Below are positions 16,887-26,441 of a DNA stretch of 64,000 nt, piece by piece. The notes under the pieces were generated by a model. That model saw only the letters and a list, made by a program, of their open reading frames with translations. It was not told the origin of the DNA and searched no databases. Numbering within the stretch: the stretch's first letter is position 1; each line of letters opens with the position of its first letter. The position numbers and the translations under genes were made by a program. Origin of the DNA: Aquisediminimonas sp031376385 (GTDB lineage: Bacteria > Pseudomonadota > Alphaproteobacteria > Sphingomonadales > Sphingomonadaceae); assembly GCA_031376385.1 (NCBI GenBank), contig JANMDQ010000013.1:161527-225526 (forward strand). Direction: 5' to 3'.

Positions 16887-18517
16887 GTGAGACGTTCGAT
16901 TATGTGATTGTTGGCGCAGGCACGGCTGGCTGTGTTCTGGCCAATCGGCTGTCCGCAGATGGGAAAACGACTGTACTGCTGCTGGAGGCAGGAGGGTCAG
17001 ACCGTACCGTCTGGATACAGCTTCCCATTGGCTATGGCCGCACTTTTTTCGACCCCCGCGTCAATTGGATGTATGATACTGAATCGGTGCCCGGACTGGG
17101 CGGACGCAAAAGTTACTGGCCGCGCGGCAAAGTGATTGGTGGGTCGGGATCCATCAACGCGATGGTCCATGTGCGCGGCCAACGCCGTGATTTTGACGAT
17201 TGGGCAGCGGCAGGCAATCCGGGATGGGGATGGGACGACGTGTTGCCTTACTTCATCAAAGCCGAAGACCATGACCACGGGGCAAGCGACTGGCACGGCG
17301 CGGGCGGCCCTCAGCATGTGACGGATATATCCGCGCGCGCGCATCCGCTCTGCCAGACATTTATTGCGGCGGGTGAAGCGCTGGGCCTGCCCTTCACACC
17401 AGATCTCAACGGCCCCGGCAGTGAAGGTGTTGGCATTTACCAGATCAACACGCGAAACGGACGGCGGGCCTCGACGGCGAACGAGTATCTGCGGCCAGCC
17501 ATCAAACGTCGCACGGTCTGCTTGCGCACCAACGCCCATGCCACGCGCATCCTGTTTGACGGAAAACGCGCGGTCGGCGTCAACTATCGTCGCGGCGGCA
17601 AAAGTCAGCAAGTGCGCGCGGCGCGCGAGGTCATCTTGGCGGGTGGTTCCGTTAATTCACCGCAACTCTTGCAATTGTCGGGCATTGGCAATGCGAGTTT
17701 GCTCAAATCACTGGGCATCGAACCGTTGGTTGATGCTAAGGCGGTCGGGCAGAATTTGCAGGATCATTTAGCGGTTAGTTATTTTTATAAAACGTCGGTG
17801 CCGACGCTCAATGATGAGCTGGGTCCGCTGATCGGCAAGATCAAGGCTAGTCTCCGTTATGGTCTGAACCGAACCGGCCCATTGTCAATGAGCGTTAATC
17901 AAGGCGGCGGTTTCGTGCGTAGCGCACCAGATCAGCCCCGGGTCAACTTGCAACTCTATTTCAGCCCCGTGAGCTATACCCAGTCGCCACTGTCTGAACG
18001 TAAGCTGCTTAATCCCGATCCTTTTTCCGCCTTCCTTCTATCTTTCAACAGTTGTCGCCCGACCAGCCGGGGGTATTTACATATCAAATCATCTGATCCG
18101 TTTTGCTATCCCTTGATACAGCCAAATTATCTATCGACCGATCTGGATATAGAGGAGGCACTGGCTGGCAACCGCATGCTACGCGCGCTTGCTGCCACTA
18201 AACCGCTCTCCGACATCATCATTGATGAGCTGCTTCCAGGCCGTGATTTGCAAAGCGATGACGATTTGCTTGATGATTTCCGAAAGCGTGCAGACACGGT
18301 TTATCATCCTTCATCAACGTGCATGATGGGTGTTGATCCTGTGGGATCGGTTGTTGATGCTCGGCTCAGGGTGCACGGCGTCAAAGGTCTGCGTGTTGTT
18401 GATGCGTCAGTTTTCCCAACGATCACCTCAGGTAATATCAATGCACCCACAGTGATGGTCGCGGAAAAAGGGGCAGCAATGATCCTCGAAGATTTGCGGA
18501 ATAACCCGTTAAAATAA
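16883..18517 (+). CDS. GMC-family FAD-dependent oxidoreductase (choline dehydrogenase-like)
   Basis: A 544-residue glucose-methanol-choline oxidoreductase. It has the N-terminal ADP-binding motif 'VGAGTAGCVLANRLS', the GMC signature 1 'GGSGSINAMVHVRG', signature 2 around 'GGSVNSPQLLQLSGIG', and the catalytic His/Asn pair in 'YHPSSTCMMG' and 'SGNINAPTVM'. These flavoenzymes oxidise primary alcohols to aldehydes, with electrons usually going to the respiratory chain. It could be a choline dehydrogenase partnered by the aldehyde dehydrogenase two genes upstream, but many sphingomonad GMC enzymes act on other alcohols such as polyethylene glycol. No signal peptide. It ends the operon; the LysR gene follows 63 bp later. 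Confidence 0.9.
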   Translation: MSETFDYVIVGAGTAGCVLANRLSADGKTTVLLLEAGGSDRTVWIQLPIGYGRTFFDPRVNWMYDTESVPGLGGRKSYWPRGKVIGGSGSINAMVHVRGQRRDFDDWAAAGNPGWGWDDVLPYFIKAEDHDHGASDWHGAGGPQHVTDISARAHPLCQTFIAAGEALGLPFTPDLNGPGSEGVGIYQINTRNGRRASTANEYLRPAIKRRTVCLRTNAHATRILFDGKRAVGVNYRRGGKSQQVRAAREVILAGGSVNSPQLLQLSGIGNASLLKSLGIEPLVDAKAVGQNLQDHLAVSYFYKTSVPTLNDELGPLIGKIKASLRYGLNRTGPLSMSVNQGGGFVRSAPDQPRVNLQLYFSPVSYTQSPLSERKLLNPDPFSAFLLSFNSCRPTSRGYLHIKSSDPFCYPLIQPNYLSTDLDIEEALAGNRMLRALAATKPLSDIIIDELLPGRDLQSDDDLLDDFRKRADTVYHPSSTCMMGVDPVGSVVDARLRVHGVKGLRVVDASVFPTITSGNINAPTVMVAEKGAAMILEDLRNNPLK

Positions 18518-18580
18518 TTTACCAGTCGGCTCAACATGTGCTAGTATCCGTACTTGGTCAAAGCGCGGGAGGGAGCGGCT

Positions 18581-19513
18581 ATGCATAACAAGATCGATCT
18601 GCGGCAATTGCCTCCGCTTAAGGCCTTGAAGGGTTTTGAAGCCGCAACGCGTCACCAAAGTATCCGCGATGCTGCTGACGAACTTTGCCTTACACATCCT
18701 GCTGTTAGTCATCAGGTTCAATTGGTCGAAGACGCACTCGGCGTAACTCTTTTTGTACAAGAGGGTCGACACATTGTCTCCACTGAAGAAGGGAAGGTGC
18801 TCTACCCCTATGTACGTGCAGCGTTTGAGTCGCTGCTTGAGGGTGTGGAAGAAGTTCACCGCAACGCCCTCGATAAACCACTGCGGGTGCAGACTTATGT
18901 AACAGCATCAATCCGCTGGTTGGCCAAGCGCGTGCCGCAGTTTTTGGCAGACCACCCGGAAGTCAAGCTTTCGCTGAACACATGCGCGGTCGAATGGGAA
19001 TTTGACGACGTCCACGCCGATGTGGGGCTAGTTTACTGTGAGACCGATCCCGATCCTGCTAAATTTCATTGGGTTCCGCTGTATGAATATGCCCTGTTCC
19101 CGGTATGCAGCCCAGCAGTGGCCAAGGGAATGGGAAAGCAGCCAGTGGCGCAAGACTTGATGAATAAGTCACTGGTCGCCATCTACACCGAAGTGCAGAA
19201 TTGGGAGACATGGTTTGTTTCGGCAGGTGTCGTTTTTGAACCCTCGGTGCCTTACCTCATGGTTGATACTTTGGCGGTGGCGCTTGAGATGGCGTTGAAC
19301 GGAGAGGGGATTGCGCTCGTCAATGGCCCCTTTGTTGAACAGGATTTGGAGTCCGGTCGCCTTGTTAAGGCCATAGATCATAAAGCCGTGTGTCCCGGTG
19401 CTTGGGGACTCATTTGCCGGAAAGACATGAAAGAAAATCTTCGTATACGTACCTTCATGGACTGGGTGGCGAAGAAGGTTGAAGCGGACCGCGTGCTGAC
19501 CGGAGCCGGCTAG
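18581..19513 (+). CDS. LysR-family transcriptional regulator, GcvA type
   Basis: A 310-residue LysR regulator. The winged HTH spans about residues 8-66 ('LPPLKALKGFEAATRHQSI' with 'AADELCLTHPAVSHQVQ'), and the rest is the periplasmic-binding-like effector domain. The opening 'LPPLKALKGFEA' is typical of the GcvA subgroup, which controls glycine cleavage and related genes. I used the ATG with GGAGGGAG upstream and not the TTG at 18554. It converges on the beta-hydroxyacid dehydrogenase gene with a four-base overlap of the two stop codons. By position it is the likely activator for the neighbouring demethylation genes. Confidence 0.9.
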   Translation: MHNKIDLRQLPPLKALKGFEAATRHQSIRDAADELCLTHPAVSHQVQLVEDALGVTLFVQEGRHIVSTEEGKVLYPYVRAAFESLLEGVEEVHRNALDKPLRVQTYVTASIRWLAKRVPQFLADHPEVKLSLNTCAVEWEFDDVHADVGLVYCETDPDPAKFHWVPLYEYALFPVCSPAVAKGMGKQPVAQDLMNKSLVAIYTEVQNWETWFVSAGVVFEPSVPYLMVDTLAVALEMALNGEGIALVNGPFVEQDLESGRLVKAIDHKAVCPGAWGLICRKDMKENLRIRTFMDWVAKKVEADRVLTGAG

Positions 19514-20463
19514 CGTTTCGGCACCACTTCATACCCCGGCTCTTCGGGCTCATCATCAATCATATCGGCAGGAAAGCCGGTGCCTAAAACCCTGATGCCA
19601 AGCGGCTCTTCATAACGTCGAATGATATTGGGCGAAAACTCTCGCGACCCGAACCGGGCTTCGCCATCCTTGAAGATGCTCACGATTAGAGGGGATAGTT
19701 CGACGGGCACACTGGCTGCGTGAGCAATATTGTTAAACAGTCCGACGTCTTTGCTCACCAAATCCATTGTGAAATTGATGTCGCGGCTGCCGTTGAGGAT
19801 GACTTGACTTTCGGTTTCGTGCACAAAACTGTTACCTGATGAAATCCTGATCGCTTCGTAAGTCGTATTCATGTCAAGACCAATAGCTTTGCACGTGGTC
19901 AATGCTTCAGCAAGAGCGACCAAATGTACAGTGCAAAGATAGTTGGTCATGACCTTCAACTGCGATGCAGTACCCAGTTCTCCAGTATGAAGAATGCGGC
20001 GGCCCATTGTAGTCAACACGGGCAAAACGAATTCAAACGCTGCGCGCGGCCCGCCCGCAAAAATCGCGATATTGCCTGTGTCGGCGCGGTGGCATCCGCC
20101 AGACACGGGGCATTCCATAAACATCGCGCCGCACGCCTCAACTAGGCCACCCAGCCGAATGATTTCACTATGGTCAGTTGTGCTCATTTCCAGCCAGACC
20201 TGACCGGGGCGCATGATTTGCAAAAATCCATCTGCGCCCTCAGCGACTGCCGCACTGGCCGCAGGCGAAGGCAGGCAAGTGATGATCAGATCAACCGCTT
20301 CGCCTAGTGCCCTTGGCGACGCCGCGGCGACTGCGCCCCGCGCAACATATTCTGCGGCGAGGGCCTCATCAAGATCACGGACGACAACGTCATGTCCATT
20401 ACGAATAAGGCTACCCGCAAGCTTCCCGCCGACATTGCCCAACCCAATAAAACCAATTTTCAT
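19510..20463 (-). CDS. 3-hydroxyisobutyrate dehydrogenase family NAD(P) oxidoreductase
   Basis: A 317-residue beta-hydroxyacid dehydrogenase. It begins with the NAD-binding motif 'IGFIGLGNVGGKLAG', has the substrate-binding 'CPVSGG' and the catalytic Lys in 'GTASQLKVMTNYL'. The acidic C-terminal tail ('DDEPEEPGYE') extends a little beyond the usual family end. Relatives act on 3-hydroxyisobutyrate, tartronate semialdehyde and sulfolactaldehyde. I set the start at the ATG at 20463, which directly precedes the nucleotide-binding motif. The upstream 95 bp contain an A/T-rich core GAAATTTTTTGC at 20522-20533. Substrate unknown. Confidence 0.88.
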   Translation of the reverse strand: MKIGFIGLGNVGGKLAGSLIRNGHDVVVRDLDEALAAEYVARGAVAAASPRALGEAVDLIITCLPSPAASAAVAEGADGFLQIMRPGQVWLEMSTTDHSEIIRLGGLVEACGAMFMECPVSGGCHRADTGNIAIFAGGPRAAFEFVLPVLTTMGRRILHTGELGTASQLKVMTNYLCTVHLVALAEALTTCKAIGLDMNTTYEAIRISSGNSFVHETESQVILNGSRDINFTMDLVSKDVGLFNNIAHAASVPVELSPLIVSIFKDGEARFGSREFSPNIIRRYEEPLGIRVLGTGFPADMIDDEPEEPGYEVVPKR

Positions 20464-20558
20464 ACGCAAGGTTAAGCCGCTGGGTTGCCACTGCCACAAT
20501 TGAATATTTTATGCGAAGGGGTGAAATTTTTTGCGGCATGCTGCCTATGAAGCCCAGC

Positions 20559-21350
20559 CTATCGAGTAATGTGCCTCCGAAGTTCTTGCTTTGCCAACAA
20601 AGCGTTCGTCAACCGTGTTCGGGCAAGCGCGCAAACCACTTTGCGATCGGGAAGAGCGCTAGGATCAAAGGGTTCTAGGAAATGGACGCCAACGTCATAA
20701 CTGCCCGGCCGGGTAAAAGCACGCCATGCGCTTTCCCAGCCTGTCTCTTCACCAAGCCACGCGATGTTGGGCCCGACCTTGCCGAAATCGAGCAATACCG
20801 GTTGGATCATCATAGGTCTGGGGGGCGGGGCTAGCGTAGCAAACAGCGACTGCTTAAATGGCAAGAGTCCTCGTCCATCCGACGTAGTGCCTTCGGGGAA
20901 CAGCGTTACAGACCAGTTCTCAGCAATTGCCTCTCGCAGCTGAGCAATTTGACCAGCGACATTTTGCTTGTCAGTTCGGCTGACAAAGATAGTGCGATTA
21001 AGTGTCGCGAGCCAACCAATGAGGGGCCATTTGCGCACGCCATCCTGTGCGACAAAAGCCGTACCGGTGATCCCAGCCAATATGGGGATATCGTGCCATG
21101 AAAGATGATTGGCAACAAAGAATACATCCTTGCGTAGCGGCTGACCGTATACCCTGACTTTGGCGCCCAGCGCACGGGCGGCGATACGGAGAAATAGCAT
21201 TGCCCAAGGGGATGGCATTTTAAGCAAGAGCCAAATCAGGTGCAGCGGCAGCAGAAGGAGCAGCGGCACCGCTATCCATCCTGCCCGCACCGCGAAAAGG
21301 AGATACGCCTGCGGCTCAGCTTTAGGAATCGCGATGGAAAGAGTCGTCAT
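20559..21350 (-). CDS. 1-acyl-sn-glycerol-3-phosphate acyltransferase (PlsC family)
   Basis: A 263-residue membrane-associated acyltransferase. It has an N-terminal hydrophobic segment (about 20-45), the catalytic 'NHLSWHD' motif (NHx4D type), and the phosphate-binding 'FPEGTTSDG'. It would acylate lysophosphatidic acid, or ornithine lipid or another lysolipid, at the inner membrane. GGGAGATAGC precedes the ATG. It is in the same direction as the beta-hydroxyacid dehydrogenase but 95 bp apart. It is divergent from the first flavoprotein gene and has no obvious role in the catabolic cluster. Confidence 0.9.
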   Translation of the reverse strand: MTTLSIAIPKAEPQAYLLFAVRAGWIAVPLLLLLPLHLIWLLLKMPSPWAMLFLRIAARALGAKVRVYGQPLRKDVFFVANHLSWHDIPILAGITGTAFVAQDGVRKWPLIGWLATLNRTIFVSRTDKQNVAGQIAQLREAIAENWSVTLFPEGTTSDGRGLLPFKQSLFATLAPPPRPMMIQPVLLDFGKVGPNIAWLGEETGWESAWRAFTRPGSYDVGVHFLEPFDPSALPDRKVVCALARTRLTNALLAKQELRRHITR

Positions 21351-21575
21351 TGCTATCTCCCCTAGTGTCGTTCTTTGACAGTAAGAGGTTTCCTTTGCAA
21401 AATTAGTGTGACGTGGCTGTTACGGACATTCAGCCGACATTCCCGGCTCCGAAAAGCTCAGCCTTTCAACCATAAAATTTTTTGAACCAATCGTTGCGAA
21501 TTGCACATTTGTGCTTTGTCGCGGGTGCGCCCTAAGCCCAGTTTAAGAGAACCCTTGGGAAGAGACGGAATTTCA
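21351..21575. promoter_or_regulatory. Divergent promoter region before the demethylating flavoprotein operon
   Basis: A 225-bp intergenic region between plsC and the first flavoprotein gene. It contains CGGACATTC-like repeats at 21423-21442 and the A/T core TAAAATTTTTTGAACCAAT at 21473-21491. The AAATTT core and an ACCAAT half-site also occur before the TonB receptor gene at 8068. A shared operator is possible but unproven. Confidence 0.35.
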
Positions 21576-23993
21576 ATGCAAACCAGTGCTCGGGTAGTTG
21601 TCATAGGCGGCGGGATTATGGGGGCGAGCTTGCTCTACCATCTCGCCGAACTCGGCTGGACGGATTGTCTGTTGATCGAGAAGGACGAGCTGACATCCGG
21701 TTCCACTTGGCATGCTGCCGGGCAATGCCCCAATATCACCGGCAGCTATAATCTGGCGAAGATGCACGCCTATTCGAACGATCTTTATCCAAAACTGGAG
21801 GAGCTGACCGGGCAGTATGTCAGCTGGCATAAATCAGGCGGCATAAGGCTGGCGACCAATTCGCGTGAGCTTGCGTGGATGCGTTACATTGAGGGCTTTT
21901 CGAAGATCATCGGCTTTGAGATGGAGATCATCCCGCCGGAGGAAATCCTGAAGCACAACCCGTTTATGACGCTTGATGGCGTGATCGCCGGCGCGCGGAC
22001 GACTGAAGACGGTCATGCCGATCCGTCCGGAATCTGCAATGCGCTTGCCATCGGTGCCAAGAATATGGGCGCGAAGATTGTTCGCAAAACCCTGGTTACT
22101 GGCCTAACGCAACTGCCATCGGGTGAGTGGGATGTGGTCACTGATAACGGCGCAGTGCGCGCAGAGATCGTCGTCAATGCGGCGGGATGCTACGCGCGGC
22201 AGATCGCGCAGATGGTAGGCATCGACATTCCGGTGACCAATATGGAGCATCATTACGTCGTCACCGATCCTATCCCCGCGTTCAAGGATCGAGAGGAGGA
22301 AATTCCGGTTATGCGTTGCCCGCATGTCTCGGGCTATTTCCGGCAGGAGCAGAAGAGCGGGTTGATCGGTGTTTATGAAAGCACCGGCTTGGCCGAGGCA
22401 TGGGCGCCGCGCGGCGGGCATCCCGAATGGGATTCGACCAGCGAGCTGTTCCCCGAAGATCTTGAGCGGATTGCTCCATGGCTTGAACGCGCGATAGAGC
22501 GCATGCCCATATTTGGCGAAGTGGGTTTGAGACGTTTCGTCAACGGTGCGATCCCGCATACGCCAGACGGTGGGCCGTTGCTTGGGCCAGCTGTTGGCCT
22601 CAAGAATTTCTGGCATTGTTGCGGCACTAGCTTTGGCATTGCGCAGGGCGGCGGCGCTGGCAAATATATGGCCCAGTGGATGGTCTTTGGCGATGCCGAC
22701 ATCAACATGACCGAATTCGATCCGCGTCGCTATGGCCCCTATGCCGACGAGCAGTATAGTCGCGACAAAGTGTTCCTGGATTACCGGATGACCTTCACCA
22801 CGCGCCTTCCAGGTGAGGAAGAGCCCGATGGCCGCCCGCAAAAGATGAGCGGACTCTATGAAAAGCTGAGGGTGCAAGGCGCGGTCTATGGCGAAACTTA
22901 TGGATGGGAGCGGCCTAAATATTTTGCGCTAGATGGTGCCGAGGAAGAAGGCGGATATCAACGCACCAACAGCTTTGACGCAGTCGCGGCTGAAGTCAAA
23001 GCGGTGGCGGAGCGGGTGGGTGTGCTCGATCTGTCGGGCTTTGCTAAATATGATGTGATGGGCCCGGATGCTGAGGCTTTCTTGAACCGTATTTGCGCCA
23101 ATCGCATGCCCAAGAAATTGGACGGAATTGGCCTTGTCCATCCGCTATCGGTGCAGGGTCGGATTTATGGTGAGATGACCGTCACACGCTTTGCCGATGA
23201 TCATTTCTATTGCCTCTCCGCTGCCGCCGCTGAGCAGCGCGACTGGGACCTTCTTATCCAGAGCAAATTGCCGAGCGAAGACGTGACCATTCGCAACTTG
23301 ACCATGGACCTTGGCGTGCTGGTGATGAATGGGCCGCGTTCACGCGATGTGCTGGAAAAGCTGACCAATGGCGACCTCAGCAATGAGGGCTTTCGGTGGC
23401 TGAGCGGTCAGGAGATCACAATCGCCGGTATCAAGATGCGGGCGTTGCGGGTCTCCTATGCAGGCGAGCTTGGCTGGGAATTGCATCCAGCGATGGATGA
23501 TCTTGCGGCGCTATATGACGCTGTGTGGGAAGCGGGCCAAGAATTTGGCATCATCAATTACGGACTTTACGCGGCCAATACGATGCGGGTGGAAAAGGGT
23601 TATAAGGCTTGGGGGTCAGAACTCACCAACGAGCTGACGATGATGGAGGCCGATATGCAGCGCTTCATCAACTTCAAGAAAGAGGATTTCATTGGCAAAC
23701 AGGCGACTCTCGATGCACCCGATCGCTTCCGCATCGTTTACGGCGAAGTCGATGCGACCAACGTCGATGTGCGCGGCGCTGAGCCTTGTTTAGTGGGCGA
23801 TTTATGCATCGGCTTGACCACATCTGGCGGATACGGCCACCGCGTTGGCAAGAGCCTGTTCTTTGCGTGTGTGCCGATTGAAAACTCCGCACCGGGATCG
23901 AACTTTGACATCATGCTGCAGGGGGAGCGGCGCGCGGGCACGGTGCTTGAACACCCCGTTTATGATCCTGACAATGCGAAGATGAAGGTTTGA
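21576..23993 (+). CDS. FAD/GcvT-domain dehydrogenase, dimethylglycine/sarcosine dehydrogenase family (first copy)
   Basis: An 805-residue flavoprotein. The N-terminal DAO-type FAD domain opens with 'VVVIGGGIMGASLLYHLAE', and 'GSTWHAAGQCP' supplies the His that covalently binds FAD in DMGDH. A central FAO_M-type linker precedes a C-terminal GcvT-fold domain (about 430-805) that in relatives transfers the released C1 unit to THF. These enzymes demethylate dimethylglycine, sarcosine or other N-methyl amino acids. I used the ATG at 21576; an upstream TTG at 21501 adds a tail outside the fold. It is followed 3 bp later by a second, divergent member of the same family. Which copy takes which substrate cannot be told. 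Confidence 0.87.
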   Translation: MQTSARVVVIGGGIMGASLLYHLAELGWTDCLLIEKDELTSGSTWHAAGQCPNITGSYNLAKMHAYSNDLYPKLEELTGQYVSWHKSGGIRLATNSRELAWMRYIEGFSKIIGFEMEIIPPEEILKHNPFMTLDGVIAGARTTEDGHADPSGICNALAIGAKNMGAKIVRKTLVTGLTQLPSGEWDVVTDNGAVRAEIVVNAAGCYARQIAQMVGIDIPVTNMEHHYVVTDPIPAFKDREEEIPVMRCPHVSGYFRQEQKSGLIGVYESTGLAEAWAPRGGHPEWDSTSELFPEDLERIAPWLERAIERMPIFGEVGLRRFVNGAIPHTPDGGPLLGPAVGLKNFWHCCGTSFGIAQGGGAGKYMAQWMVFGDADINMTEFDPRRYGPYADEQYSRDKVFLDYRMTFTTRLPGEEEPDGRPQKMSGLYEKLRVQGAVYGETYGWERPKYFALDGAEEEGGYQRTNSFDAVAAEVKAVAERVGVLDLSGFAKYDVMGPDAEAFLNRICANRMPKKLDGIGLVHPLSVQGRIYGEMTVTRFADDHFYCLSAAAAEQRDWDLLIQSKLPSEDVTIRNLTMDLGVLVMNGPRSRDVLEKLTNGDLSNEGFRWLSGQEITIAGIKMRALRVSYAGELGWELHPAMDDLAALYDAVWEAGQEFGIINYGLYAANTMRVEKGYKAWGSELTNELTMMEADMQRFINFKKEDFIGKQATLDAPDRFRIVYGEVDATNVDVRGAEPCLVGDLCIGLTTSGGYGHRVGKSLFFACVPIENSAPGSNFDIMLQGERRAGTVLEHPVYDPDNAKMKV

Positions 23994-23996
23994 TCG

Positions 23997-26441
23997 GTGG
24001 CTGAACTTCCCAAAAAAGCAAAGGTCGTCATCGTCGGTGGCGGCGTCATCGGCTGTTCGATTGCTTACCACCTGACCAAGATTGGTTGGGATGATGTTGT
24101 TTTGCTCGAACGCAAGCAGCTGACCAGCGGGACGACATGGCATGCGGCAGGACTTGTTGGGCAACTCCGTCCTTCGATCAATATGACCAAGCTCGCCAAG
24201 TATACTGGCGAACTCTATCGCGGGCTTGAAGGTGAAACAGGCCAAGCGACCGGTTACCGGCAGTGCGGCTCGATCTCGATGGCGACCAATAAGGAGCGAT
24301 TTGAGGAGCTGAAGCGGAGCGCCTCTATGGCCAAAGTCTTTGACCTGCCGGTCCACGTCGTAACGCCCGAAGAGATCAAAGCGCTGGCCAACATCGTCAA
24401 TGTCGATGATATTGTCGGCGGTATACATATCCCGAGCGATGGCTATGCCAATGCGGTGGATATCACGCAGGCACTGGCCAAGGGTGCGCGCACCGGTGGC
24501 GCTAAGATATTTGAAAACACTAAAGTCACCAAAATTCGCCATAACGGCGACCGTGTGACGGGGGTTGATACCGACGAAGGCTGCATTGACGCCGACTATG
24601 TCGTCATTTGCGGTGGCATGTGGACACGCGATTTGGCCGCAAGCGTTGGCGTCGCCGCACCGCTTCATGCCTGCGAACATTATTATGTGCTGTTCGAAGG
24701 CGTGGAGGGAATTGACAACACGCTGCCCGTGCTGCGCGATTATGATTATTGCGGATATTATAAATATGACGCAGGCAAATTGCTCGTCGGTGCGTTTGAA
24801 CCCAATGCACGGCCGTGGGGCATGGACGGCATTTCCGAAGATTTCTGCTTTGATGAAATCGCTGGAAGCTTTGAACATTTCGAGCCGTTACTGATGGACG
24901 CCATGCGCCGCGTGCCTTCACTGGAAAACGCGGGTATCCAAAAATTCTTCTGTGGCCCGGAGAGCTTCACGCCCGACGTGCGTTACCATTTGGGCGAAAG
25001 TGCGGAGTTGAAAGGGTGTTTTGTCGCTGCTGGCCTTAACTCCATCGGCCTGCAATCGGCAGGCGGCATTGGCAAGGTCATGGCCGACTGGATCCGAGAC
25101 GGCATCCCGCCTGCGGATTTATGGAGCGTCGATATCCGTCGCAACATGCCGTTCCAGATCAACCGCAAATATCTGCGCGAACGGGTGACCGAGAGCCTCG
25201 GCCTGCTTTACGCGACTCACTATCCGTTCAAACAATATCAAACCGCGCGCGGCGTTCGTAAATCAGTGCTGCACGACCGGTTGGCGGCAGCAGGCGCCTG
25301 TTTCGGCGAAGCGTTCGGCTGGGAACGGGCTAACTGGTACGGCGAACCCGGCAGTACGCCAAAATATGAATATAGCTATGGCCGGCAGAATTGGTTTGAG
25401 GCCAATGCAGCGGAGTGCAACGCGGTGCGCGAATCTGTGGGTCTGTTCGACCAAAGCTCCTTTGCCAAATTCCGGTTGGAGGGCCGCGATGCCTGCGCAG
25501 TGCTGAACCGCGTTTGCGCCAATGATGTCGATGTTGAACCGGGCAAGCTGGTCTATACCCAGTGGCTGAATGACAAGGGCGGGATTGAGGCGGACCTGAC
25601 CGTTACGCGCCTTTCCGAAACCGCATATCTGATCGTCACGGGTGCCGAGACCGAAGTAAAGGATTTCAACTGGCTGAAACGCAACACGCCGGGTGACGCG
25701 CATGCGGTGCTGACCAATGTGTCATCGGGGATGGGTGTCATCTCGATCATGGGACCCAACAGCCGCGCACTCCTCCAATCGATCTGTCCCAATGATCTGT
25801 CACACGAAGCCTTCCCCTTTGCGACGTCTCAAGAGATCGAACTCGGCTATGCCATCGTCCGCGCATCGCGCATCACTTATGTGGGGGAACTGGGTTGGGA
25901 GCTTTACATCCCCACCGAATTCATGACCGGCGTGTATGACGAGATCGTTGCGGCGGGCGCGGCGTTCGGCCTCAAACATTGCGGCTATCATGCGCTCAAC
26001 GCACTGCGCATGGAAAAGGCCTATCGCCACTGGGGCCATGATATTACCGACGAGGATACGCCGCTGGAGGCGGGCCTTGGCTTTGCCGTGAAGATGGACA
26101 AACCCGCTGGCTTTATCGGGCGCGAGGCGCTGTTGAAGCAAAAGGAGGAAGGGCTGAAGCAACGCCTCGTCCAGTTCTTGCTCAAATCACCCGAACCAAT
26201 GCTCTATCACAATGAGCCAATTTGGAAGGGCGATTTCATCGCAGGCTATATACGCTCCGGCATGTACACGCATGGCCTCGGCGGCGCGTGCGGACTTGGC
26301 TATGTGACCTCAGAAGATGGCGGCTTGGTCGGGCCAATCGGTGCGGATGATTATGAGATCGAAATCGCGGGCGTCCGCTATCCCGTCACCGCCTCGCTCA
26401 AACCCCTTTACGACCCAACAAACGCACGGATAAAAATCTGA
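23997..26441 (+). CDS. FAD/GcvT-domain dehydrogenase, dimethylglycine/sarcosine dehydrogenase family (second copy)
   Basis: An 814-residue paralogue of the preceding gene with the same layout: FAD domain ('VVIVGGGVIGCSIAYHLTK'), flavin-linking 'GTTWHAAGLVGQLRP', middle domain, and GcvT-like C-terminal half with 'ITYVGELGWELYIP' and 'ALRMEKAYRHWGHD'. The 'GQLRP' after the flavin site is typical of the sarcosine/dimethylglycine dehydrogenase branch, whereas the first copy has 'GQCPN' there, which hints at different substrates. GTG start three bases after the upstream stop. The stop overlaps the Rieske gene by one base. Together the two could take a dimethylated amine to the primary amine in two steps, loading THF each time. 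Confidence 0.88.
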   Translation: MAELPKKAKVVIVGGGVIGCSIAYHLTKIGWDDVVLLERKQLTSGTTWHAAGLVGQLRPSINMTKLAKYTGELYRGLEGETGQATGYRQCGSISMATNKERFEELKRSASMAKVFDLPVHVVTPEEIKALANIVNVDDIVGGIHIPSDGYANAVDITQALAKGARTGGAKIFENTKVTKIRHNGDRVTGVDTDEGCIDADYVVICGGMWTRDLAASVGVAAPLHACEHYYVLFEGVEGIDNTLPVLRDYDYCGYYKYDAGKLLVGAFEPNARPWGMDGISEDFCFDEIAGSFEHFEPLLMDAMRRVPSLENAGIQKFFCGPESFTPDVRYHLGESAELKGCFVAAGLNSIGLQSAGGIGKVMADWIRDGIPPADLWSVDIRRNMPFQINRKYLRERVTESLGLLYATHYPFKQYQTARGVRKSVLHDRLAAAGACFGEAFGWERANWYGEPGSTPKYEYSYGRQNWFEANAAECNAVRESVGLFDQSSFAKFRLEGRDACAVLNRVCANDVDVEPGKLVYTQWLNDKGGIEADLTVTRLSETAYLIVTGAETEVKDFNWLKRNTPGDAHAVLTNVSSGMGVISIMGPNSRALLQSICPNDLSHEAFPFATSQEIELGYAIVRASRITYVGELGWELYIPTEFMTGVYDEIVAAGAAFGLKHCGYHALNALRMEKAYRHWGHDITDEDTPLEAGLGFAVKMDKPAGFIGREALLKQKEEGLKQRLVQFLLKSPEPMLYHNEPIWKGDFIAGYIRSGMYTHGLGGACGLGYVTSEDGGLVGPIGADDYEIEIAGVRYPVTASLKPLYDPTNARIKI

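Noticed and set aside
23802..24878. Minus-strand open frame of 358 codons across the two flavoprotein genes
   Set aside because: It covers the ends of two clear plus-strand genes and has no recognisable domain.
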